Assembly: GCF_043555985.1 (NCBI RefSeq)
Contig: NZ_JBIGIC010000007.1
Coordinates: forward strand, 186,001-250,000
Length of the DNA stretch: 64,000 nt
Reading direction: 5' to 3'
Origin: Pelomonas candidula
GTDB lineage: Bacteria; Pseudomonadota; Gammaproteobacteria; Burkholderiales; Burkholderiaceae_C
Shown here: positions 1-6,065 of the stretch, one piece after another
How the letters are laid out: the number at the start of each line of letters is the position of its first letter
Position numbering within the stretch: the first letter of the stretch is position 1
The notes under the pieces: generated by a model
What the model was told of the DNA's origin: nothing
Seen by the model: only the letters and a program-made list of their open reading frames with translations
Database searches by the model: none
Made by a program: the position numbers and the translations under genes

Positions 1-242
1 AGCTTGCGCAGCAGCTGCTGGTGGCGGCGCGCGGCCAGGAAGACAGGGTCCTGCTCGATCTGCTCGATGGCGGCCATGCTCGTCGCCGGGTCCAGGCCGG
101 ACTTCTCCATCGTGTCGAGCATGGAGGCGGGCGAACAGTGCCAGAGCCGGTTGTCGGCCACCCAGCCCAGCCAGTCGGCCGGGAGATCGAGCAGGGCGGC
201 GGGCCGCGGGCGGGGCGGAGGCTTCAGCGGGGGCAGCGGCAT
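1..242 (-). CDS. Cupin-like (JmjC-type) domain protein, N-terminal part, cut by window edge
   Basis: About 80 N-terminal residues are visible, starting at an ATG at 242 and running off the left edge. After a Pro-rich start the sequence reads LPADWLGWVADNRLW, then a helical stretch and ARHQQQLLRKL. This resembles the N-terminal helices that precede the barrel in bacterial cupin_8/JmjC-like proteins, which are probable Fe(II)/2-oxoglutarate hydroxylases. The metal-binding region lies outside the window, so activity cannot be judged. An in-frame stop at 282-284 limits the start, and no other good start codon lies between. It is the last visible gene of the minus-strand run that begins at 5251, 82 bases after the hydrolase gene. 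The family call rests on the N-terminal pattern alone. Confidence 0.5.
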   Translation of the reverse strand, partial: MPLPPLKPPPRPRPAALLDLPADWLGWVADNRLWHCSPASMLDTMEKSGLDPATSMAAIEQIEQDPVFLAARRHQQLLRK

Positions 243-324
243 GGGCGGCGGTGGCGGCGGGCGGCGAGGCGGGGGTGAACGTTAGCGCCAACGGTAGGCC
301 ACCCGCGCGACATGCGCGTGAAGG

Positions 325-1404
325 TCAGCGGCGCGCCAGCCAGGCCTGCAACTGCCGCAGCACGGCCGCGTCGGTCTGCAGTGCGAGGTGGCCCAGGCCG
401 GCGAAGACGGCGGTGTCGGTGAAGGCCAGCCGGCGCGTGGCCTCGCGGTGCTGGCCCAGCGCGCTGGCCACGGGTACGAGGCCGTCGCCCAGCCAGCGCG
501 CGGGCGGGCCCGCAGGCTCCCGGGCCGTGGTGGCGGCCACCGCGTAGCAGGCCACGCCGTCGGGCAGCGGCAGGCGGCTGGCCCGGCCCGCGTCGGCTTC
601 GAGCAGGCTGCCGTGCGCCAAGTCGCGGATGCCGGCACTGCGCCGCGCAGCCAGGGCCGCGAACGGGCGCGAGTAGGCGCTGAGGGCCAGCAGTTGCTGC
701 ACCTGCTGGCCGCCGCGCTCCAGCGGCGCGCCGAGGTGGGGCGTGCCCAGCGTGACGAGGCGGCGCAGGCGCCGGGGCCAGCTGCGGCCGCCGGCCTGCG
801 CGATGGCGCTGCGCGCGACGAGGCCGCCCATGCTGTGGCCCAGCAGCGTGAGTGGACCGGGCACGTCGTCCAGCAGTTCGGCCAGTTCGGCGCCGTTGCG
901 CCAGACCGGCCGGCCAGTGTTGTAGCGCAGGCCCAGCGGCCGGTAGCCGAGCGCCGCGAGCGCGGCGGGGAAGTCGGCACCGTCGCGGCGCCATTGCGCC
1001 TCGTTCATGCACAGGCCGTGCAGGAAGACGAGCGGTTCGCCGGTGGCGCCCTCGACCAGCGGGCGCAGGCTCATCGGCGTGGCGAGCGGGTTGGCGGTGG
1101 CTTCGAGGTAATCACCCAGCACGCCGTTGAGCGCGGCCTGCGCGGCGCTGGCCTGGTCCGCGTCGACCTGGCCGAGCAGTGGCGCCAGCGCGTCAAGCGC
1201 CAGGTCCAGCCCGCCGCCGACGAGGCGGGTCATGCCGCGCACGCTGCGGTAGACAAGGCCGGTGATGCCGGTGGTGCGCTCCCGTGGGGCGGTCAGCGGC
1301 ACGCGGGCGATCTGGGCGTGCATGGCTTCGACGAGGTCGATAACGCCGGTGATCGCCTCGGTCGCGAGGCGGCTGGTGCCGCGCAGTTGCAGGGGGCTGG
1401 GCAT
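325..1404 (-). CDS. Alpha/beta-hydrolase (esterase/lipase-like)
   Basis: A 359-residue cytoplasmic alpha/beta-hydrolase with no signal peptide. The oxyanion-hole HG is at 129-130, the nucleophile elbow GHSMGG is at 189-194 (Ser191), the likely acid is Asp307 in GDGLVP and the catalytic His is His339 in GLGHL. A helical N-terminal extension of about 110 residues precedes the hydrolase core. The GHSMGG elbow is typical of lipases and esterases acting on small acyl esters; the substrate is unknown. The gene starts 25 bases after the LytTR regulator stop in the same direction, so it is probably co-transcribed and may be an output gene of that system. Fold certain, specificity open. Confidence 0.8.
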   Translation of the reverse strand: MPSPLQLRGTSRLATEAITGVIDLVEAMHAQIARVPLTAPRERTTGITGLVYRSVRGMTRLVGGGLDLALDALAPLLGQVDADQASAAQAALNGVLGDYLEATANPLATPMSLRPLVEGATGEPLVFLHGLCMNEAQWRRDGADFPAALAALGYRPLGLRYNTGRPVWRNGAELAELLDDVPGPLTLLGHSMGGLVARSAIAQAGGRSWPRRLRRLVTLGTPHLGAPLERGGQQVQQLLALSAYSRPFAALAARRSAGIRDLAHGSLLEADAGRASRLPLPDGVACYAVAATTAREPAGPPARWLGDGLVPVASALGQHREATRRLAFTDTAVFAGLGHLALQTDAAVLRQLQAWLARR

Positions 1405-1429
1405 GGCCCATCATGCCCCGAGTCGCGCG

Positions 1430-2194
1430 CTACATCTGCCGGAACAGATGCGCGCAGCTCTCGGCCACCAGCAGCATCTCCGAGCCGTGCTTGAGCTTGA
1501 TCTGCATGCGCCCGCGGAAGTCCCGGCTCACGCTGGCGATGGCGTTCACGTTGACCAGCGTGGAGCGGTGGATCTGCCAGAACTGCTGTGGGTCCAGTTC
1601 GTCGATGAGTTCCTTCAGCGGCTTGCGGATCAGCGCCTCGCCGTCCTTCAGCGCGAGCCGCGTGTACTTGTTGTCGCTCTGGAAGAACATCACCTCGTCG
1701 ACGGTGATGAGCCGCAGCGTCTGCCCCACCGACGCGTTGATCCAGCGCAGCGGCGCGCGCGCGGCTGACGGCGCGGGCCGGGAGCTCAGCTGCTCCAGCA
1801 CGCCGCCCAGTGGGGCAGGCGCCTGGCCCAGCCGCGCCTTCAGCCGAGAGATGGCTGTGAACAGCCGCGCGCCGGCCAGCGGCTTGAGCAGGTAGTCCAC
1901 CGCGCCCTGGTCGAAGGCGGCGATGGCGTACTGGTCGTAGGCGGTCACAAAGACGACGTGGCTGCGGCCGGCCACCTGGCGGGCCACGTCGATGCCGGTG
2001 GCGCCGGGCATCTCGATGTCGAGGAAGAGGATGTCGGGGCGATGCTGGTCCAGCAGCCGCAGCGCCTCCAGCCCGTCGGCGGCCTCGCCGACGATGCTGA
2101 GCTCGGGCCACAGCCGGCCCAGTTGCTCGACGAGCTCGCCGCGCAGCGCGGCTTCGTCCTCGGCAACGACGGCGGTGGGGGAGAAGAGGTTCAT
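1430..2194 (-). CDS. LytTR-family response regulator
   Basis: A 254-residue transcription regulator of the AlgR/LytT/YehT type. The N-terminal receiver domain (about 7-120) has the acidic pair Asp13/Glu14, phosphoacceptor Asp59 in FLDIEMPG, and Lys104 in LLKPL. The C-terminal LytTR DNA-binding domain (about 155-254) contains RWINASVGQTLRLI, the DEVMFFQS-type strand and the FWQIHRSTLVNV segment typical of the family. The start ATG overlaps the TGA of the upstream pseudokinase as ATGA, which indicates translational coupling. The expected phosphodonor is the intact histidine kinase two genes upstream. Targets are not visible, although the following hydrolase and cupin-like genes are candidates by position. 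Confidence 0.9.
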   Translation of the reverse strand: MNLFSPTAVVAEDEAALRGELVEQLGRLWPELSIVGEAADGLEALRLLDQHRPDILFLDIEMPGATGIDVARQVAGRSHVVFVTAYDQYAIAAFDQGAVDYLLKPLAGARLFTAISRLKARLGQAPAPLGGVLEQLSSRPAPSAARAPLRWINASVGQTLRLITVDEVMFFQSDNKYTRLALKDGEALIRKPLKELIDELDPQQFWQIHRSTLVNVNAIASVSRDFRGRMQIKLKHGSEMLLVAESCAHLFRQM

Positions 2195-3237
2195 GAAGGC
2201 AATCTCAACGTGAATTCGGTGCGGCCGGCACCGCTGGTGCAGACGAGGGTCGCGTCCAGCACCATCAGCCGCTCGCGCAGCGACGCGATCTCGGCGTCCT
2301 CGCTGCACAGGCCTTCCTGGTCGAAGCCCAGCGTGATGCTGCGTTCGGCCTTCAGCCAGCAGCGCGTCGGGTGGCCCAGCAGCAGCGCGCGCTGCACCAG
2401 CGGCAGCAGCAGCATCGGCGGCAGCGGCGTGGCGCCGCGTGAGCCCAGCTCGGCGTCGAAGGCGGGCGGCTGGCCGTTCAGGTCGCGCAGCAGGTCCAGG
2501 TAACTGGCGATCAGCTCGGCCTCGCCGCCCAGCGTGGCACCCGAGTCGCGCAGCCGTGGCAAGGCCACGCGCAGGTGGCGGATGAGGCGCTCCAGCCGCG
2601 CGCTGGCCGTCGGGTCCTGGCGCGCGTAGGCCTGCTCGACGGAGACGAGGGCGTCGAACAGCAGCGCCGGGTCCACCTGGGCCTGCAGCGCGGCCAGGCG
2701 CGCGGCCAGCGCATGGCGGCGCAGCTGGCTGTGCTCGCGCAGCAGGTCCTGCGCGGCCTGGTCCTGGCGACGGCGCAGCGTGCGGAACTCCAGCATGCCC
2801 ACGAGCATCAGCGCCGGCATGAAGACCCACAGCGTGTCGCCGACGATGGCCGGCACGTGGAAGATGGTGCACCTGGGCTTGCCGTGGCTCAGCGCGTAGA
2901 TGTCGCACATCGACGGCCAGGGCAGGGCGGCGGCCAGCGGGTAGATGACGGCGATGGTCAGCACGGAGCCCAGCAGTGTGGCCGCCACGAGGCGCAGCCG
3001 GCGCCGCGGATGGATGGGGCTGCTGCGCGCGGCCGGCAGCCAGCACAGCAGCAGCACGGTGCAGCTGACCAGCGGCAGGGTCAGCTGCCGGGCCAGCAAC
3101 TGGGGCAGCTGGTCGCCCACGCGCATTTCGATCAGCGAGGTCAGGTCGATGGCGCCAAACAGCAGCGCCGCGGTGACGAAGACCAGCGCCTCGGCAGGGC
3201 GCAGCGAGCGCCAGGAGCGCAGCACGTGGCGGATCAT
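2191..3237 (-). CDS. Degenerate LytS/AlgZ-type histidine kinase (probable pseudokinase)
   Basis: A 348-residue membrane protein with the layout of its upstream neighbour: four hydrophobic segments within residues 1-150, then a coiled linker and a cytoplasmic domain. Where the His_kinase family has PHFLFN, this protein has PALLFD (Ala191 in place of the phosphorylated His). The N-box Asn-containing helix is replaced by VQRALLLGH, and no DxGxG or GxGL ATP-lid motifs are present. It should therefore neither bind ATP normally nor autophosphorylate. It overlaps both neighbours by 4 bases (ATGA), so it is kept at fixed stoichiometry with the true kinase and the regulator. I infer a regulatory or sensory partner, for example a heterodimer subunit. 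The reading frame is intact, which argues against simple decay. Confidence 0.8.
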   Translation of the reverse strand: MIRHVLRSWRSLRPAEALVFVTAALLFGAIDLTSLIEMRVGDQLPQLLARQLTLPLVSCTVLLLCWLPAARSSPIHPRRRLRLVAATLLGSVLTIAVIYPLAAALPWPSMCDIYALSHGKPRCTIFHVPAIVGDTLWVFMPALMLVGMLEFRTLRRRQDQAAQDLLREHSQLRRHALAARLAALQAQVDPALLFDALVSVEQAYARQDPTASARLERLIRHLRVALPRLRDSGATLGGEAELIASYLDLLRDLNGQPPAFDAELGSRGATPLPPMLLLPLVQRALLLGHPTRCWLKAERSITLGFDQEGLCSEDAEIASLRERLMVLDATLVCTSGAGRTEFTLRLPS

Positions 3238-4331
3238 GCGAGTGCCTCGGCCGGCAACCGCACACGTGCGACAACGCCGTGCGGCTGTGCCGCCTCCAGC
3301 TCCAGCGCGGCGCCGTCGCCGAAGCGGGCCGCCAGCCGTGCCCGCGTGTTGGCCAGGCCCACGCCCGTGCCGCCGCTGGCCGCGCCGAAGCCCTGGCCGT
3401 TGTCTGCCACCTCGACAGTGATGCCACCGCTGCCCGCGTGCTGGGCGCGGATCTCGATGCGACCACCCTCCGGCAGCGGCGACAGGCCGTGCTTGATGGC
3501 GTTCTCCACCAGCGTGGGCAGCACCAGCGTCGGCAGGTGGGCCGTCAGCAGCTCCGGCGGTGCCGTGATGTCGAAGGACAGCCGCTCGCCCATGCGCATC
3601 TGCAGGATGGCGAGGTAGTGGCGCACCAGCTCCAACTCGTCGGCCAGCGTGGACTCGTGCCGGCGCATGCCCGGCAGTGCGGCGCGCAGGTAGGCGATCA
3701 GGGCCACCAGCATGTCGCGGCCGCGGTCGGGGCGGGTCTCGTACAGGCGCTTGACGTTGGCCAGCGTGTTGAACAGGAAGTGCGGCTCGATCTGCGCGTT
3801 CAGCGCCGACAGCTGCGCCTCGGTCTGCTGCGTCTTCAGGGCCTCGCGCTCGCGGAACAGCTGCGCCAACTGCTCGCGGCCCTCACGCTGCGCGCGGCTG
3901 ATGAGCAGCAGCGCGTAGGCCATGCCGCCCAGCAGCGTCCAGACGGCCGTCGTCGACACGGCCCAGGCGAGCTTGAAGGGCATCGGGTCGTCCAGCGACG
4001 AGACCTTGTAGCGCAGCCAGGTGCCCAGGGCGGCACCCGCGCCCACGGCCAGCGCCTGCACGGCCAGCCTGGCCGGCAGCGGCCAGCGCCGGCGGGCCTG
4101 CAGCGCCTCGGCCAGCGCCACGGTCAGCATCAGCGACAGCCCGGTCAGCAGGCACTGGCGGCTGAAGCGCACCAGATCGAACAGCGTGGAAGCGAGGTCG
4201 CCGGGGCCGTCCTCGCCCATCCAGCTCAGGTGGCGCGAGATCGCGTACAGCAGGCAGAAGTAGTAGACCCCCGCCAGCATGCGCAGGTTGCAGACGCGCC
4301 GAAAGGCTTGCAGCGGGCTCAGATCCTCCAT
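3234..4331 (-). CDS. LytS/AlgZ-type sensor histidine kinase
   Basis: A 365-residue membrane kinase. Four hydrophobic segments occupy about residues 18-145, followed by a coiled coil (150-178) and the His_kinase core. His184 lies in IEPHFLFNTL, the N-box is VENAIKHG (275-282), the G1 box is VADNGQGFG (308-316) and the G2 box is GTGVGLANTR. This is the standard HPK8/LytS architecture that phosphorylates LytTR regulators. I chose the ATG at 4331, preceded by GAG; an upstream ATG at 4409 would overlap the PilZ gene and adds a non-conserved, Pro/Ala-rich stretch. It overlaps the pseudokinase gene by 4 bases and lies 55 bases after the PilZ gene. No extracellular sensory domain is apparent, so the signal may be sensed in the membrane. 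Confidence 0.9.
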   Translation of the reverse strand: MEDLSPLQAFRRVCNLRMLAGVYYFCLLYAISRHLSWMGEDGPGDLASTLFDLVRFSRQCLLTGLSLMLTVALAEALQARRRWPLPARLAVQALAVGAGAALGTWLRYKVSSLDDPMPFKLAWAVSTTAVWTLLGGMAYALLLISRAQREGREQLAQLFREREALKTQQTEAQLSALNAQIEPHFLFNTLANVKRLYETRPDRGRDMLVALIAYLRAALPGMRRHESTLADELELVRHYLAILQMRMGERLSFDITAPPELLTAHLPTLVLPTLVENAIKHGLSPLPEGGRIEIRAQHAGSGGITVEVADNGQGFGAASGGTGVGLANTRARLAARFGDGAALELEAAQPHGVVARVRLPAEALA

Positions 4332-4386
4332 GCCGCCATTCTCGGCAGCGCGGCGGGCGGCCGGGGCATGGTGCGATGAACTGGCC

Positions 4387-4779
4387 TCAGGCGTGCCTGG
4401 CTGCGGCAATCAGCGCCTTGAGTTCCCGCTCCGACGCGGCCGGGTCGCCGAGGTTGACCTCGATGAGGCGGCGCAGGTGGGTGATGGATTCGAGGTCGAT
4501 GCTGCGGCACAGCACACCGGCGTGGCGGCCCTCCACATGCGCAAGCTCGCCGGCCATGGCGATGATGACGTCGGCGCCCTCGTCGCCGCTCGTGCTGAGG
4601 GGCAGCTTGACGAGGCAGGGCATGCCCGCCTGCGGTGCAGAGCCGGTAGGCAGCTGCAGCAGCACGCCCTTCAGCGAGATGTCGACGACCTGGCAGCGCA
4701 GCAGCGCCTGCGTGGTGATCAGCTCGGCGCCGGCGGCAAAGGCGACACGGGCGAATTGGCGGCGTTCGGTGCTGATGAT
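4387..4779 (-). CDS. PilZ-domain protein (start codon uncertain)
   Basis: About 130 residues forming one PilZ domain, the usual cyclic-di-GMP receptor. Both ligand motifs are present: RRQFAR (the RxxxR element) close to the N-terminus and DISLKG (the [D/N]xSxxG element) about 25 residues later. The start is odd. In this frame there is no ATG, GTG or TTG between the upstream gene and the conserved domain. The only plausible signal is GGGAG followed by ACC and two ATC codons (first base 4779 or 4776), just where homologous domains begin. Translation may start at AUC or by coupling from the upstream gene, which ends at 4817; a sequencing error is also possible. The neighbouring kinase operon suggests a link between c-di-GMP and that system. 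Confidence 0.75.
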   Translation of the reverse strand: MISTERRQFARVAFAAGAELITTQALLRCQVVDISLKGVLLQLPTGSAPQAGMPCLVKLPLSTSGDEGADVIIAMAGELAHVEGRHAGVLCRSIDLESITHLRRLIEVNLGDPAASERELKALIAAARHA

Positions 4780-4816
4780 GGTCTCCCGGTGGCGACCGAG
4801 GTCGGGTTCTTCGATC

Positions 4817-5251
4817 CTAGACGAAAGGTTCCAGCGTGCCCGCGCCGCTGAACACGGTGCTGTGGTCCACCGCCTCCTGCAGCCGCTCGGGCGCCAGCGC
4901 GGCCAGGCCCATGGCCTCCAGCATGAACCAGGCGGCACGCAGGTAGGCGACGATCTCGTCACGCGTGGCGTCGGTCTGCGTGGGTTCCTCGTCCCACATG
5001 CGGGCCGGTGCCTCGCGCGGCGCGACGACGGCCGGCCGGTGTGCGCGTGCGATGCGGGCCAGCAGCTCGCGCGTGTCCACCGTTGCGCTGGGCGCGTCGA
5101 TGAGGCGCACGAGGTCCCCCAGCTGCTGCTCCGCCGCGGCGGCCAGCAGGTGCGCGGCCTGGTCGGCCCCGCCCGCCAGGTAGAGGCCGGCGGCGAGGTC
5201 GACGTATTCGAGGGCGGCCGACAGCCGCTGCAGGTCGGGGTTGGACGACAT
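4817..5251 (-). CDS. Conserved helical hypothetical protein
   Basis: A 144-residue soluble, Ala/Leu-rich protein that I do not assign to a family. It appears all-helical, with a first helical hairpin (residues 5-50, including YVDLAAGLYLAGGADQAAHLL), a variable acidic middle (75-95) and a C-terminal helical part (96-135). There are no cysteines, membrane segments or signal peptide. Codon usage and GC match the neighbours, and the frame ends 37 bases before the probable PilZ start, so it is likely the first gene of the minus-strand operon that leads to the PilZ and two-component genes. It faces the EipA-like gene across a 99-base divergent gap. Confidence 0.6.
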   Translation of the reverse strand: MSSNPDLQRLSAALEYVDLAAGLYLAGGADQAAHLLAAAAEQQLGDLVRLIDAPSATVDTRELLARIARAHRPAVVAPREAPARMWDEEPTQTDATRDEIVAYLRAAWFMLEAMGLAALAPERLQEAVDHSTVFSGAGTLEPFV

Positions 5252-5350
5252 GGGCGGGGAGTCTAGGTCGTGTCAATGGGCAACGACAGGCCAAAGTTCA
5301 CACTGCTTTGTTTATGCTGGGCCGTTCAAGGTATCTCCCAAGGAATCGCG

Positions 5351-5920
5351 ATGATCGACCGCCGCCAGCACCTACAACACCTCGCCGCCCTGGCCGCCGC
5401 GTCCGCGCTGCCCGCCGTGGCCGCGGACGACAAGGACAGCACCTACGACGAGGACTCCATCCTCAAGGCTGCCACCGATTTCTTCGGCCAGACGACCGAG
5501 GGCCTCGCCAAGGTCATCGAGAAGGCCTTCAAGGAGCAGGGGCGTCCCAACGCCTACATCAAGGGCGAGGAGGCCGGCGCCGCCATCACCGTCGGCCTGC
5601 GCTACGGCGACGGCGAACTGATGATGAAGGGCGGTGGTGGCGGCAAGGTCTACTGGGCCGGTCCGTCCATCGGCTTCGACCTGGGCGCCAACGCGTCCAA
5701 GGTGTTTACGCTGGTCTACCACCTGCCCAACACCGGCGCCATCTACCAGCGCTTCCCGGGTGTGGACGGCAGCCTCTACTACGTCGGCGGCGCCGGCATC
5801 AACTACCAGCGCCTCAAGGGCATCACGCTGGCGCCCATCCGCCTGGGCGTGGGCCTGCGGGCCGGCGCCAGCGTGGGCTACATCCACTACCGCCGCGAGA
5901 AGAGCTACAACCCGTTCTGA
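5351..5920 (+). CDS. DUF1134/EipA-like periplasmic envelope protein
   Basis: A 189-residue exported protein. Residues 1-24 form a signal peptide (MIDRRQHLQHL, then an Ala-rich core ending near VAA). The mature part matches the DUF1134 pattern: DEDSILKAATDFFG, a Gly-rich KGGGGGKVYWAGPSIGFDLG segment, and a C-terminal GVGLRAGASVGYIHY strand. The alphaproteobacterial member EipA is a small periplasmic beta-barrel-like protein needed for envelope integrity; the same general role is inferred here. The ATG at 5351 is preceded by AAGGA at a good distance. An in-frame upstream ATG at 5270 lacks such a site and would spoil the signal peptide. The gene appears monocistronic, followed by a hairpin at 5941-5963. 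Confidence 0.8.
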   Translation: MIDRRQHLQHLAALAAASALPAVAADDKDSTYDEDSILKAATDFFGQTTEGLAKVIEKAFKEQGRPNAYIKGEEAGAAITVGLRYGDGELMMKGGGGGKVYWAGPSIGFDLGANASKVFTLVYHLPNTGAIYQRFPGVDGSLYYVGGAGINYQRLKGITLAPIRLGVGLRAGASVGYIHYRREKSYNPF

Positions 5921-5940
5921 CGGCGCAATATCGCCCACTT

Positions 5941-5963
5941 CTGCGTGCCGTCAAAGCACGCAG
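5941..5963 (+). terminator. Stem-loop after the EipA-like gene
   Basis: A perfect 8-bp inverted repeat (CTGCGTGC / GCACGCAG) with a 7-base loop lies 20 bases after the stop codon. No T-run follows, so it is a weak candidate for a terminator or an mRNA 3'-end structure and not a canonical intrinsic terminator. Confidence 0.4.
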
Positions 5964-6065
5964 ACGGGCAGGCCGGCAATCTCACCCCTCCCCGCAACAA
6001 GGTCGGCGTCACCGCCCGGCTATCGCGGCGTAGACTGTAAATTCATCCAGTATCCGAGGCCCACC

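Noticed and set aside
2194..3466. N-terminal fusion of the LytTR regulator with the long upstream frame to 3466
   Set aside because: The upstream residues are a shadow of the pseudokinase gene; the ATG at 2194 with the ATGA overlap is the natural start.
5921..6065. Cobalamin riboswitch upstream of nrdJ
   Set aside because: The gap is only 145 bases and lacks the conserved B12-box core; only a hairpin belonging to the previous gene is seen.
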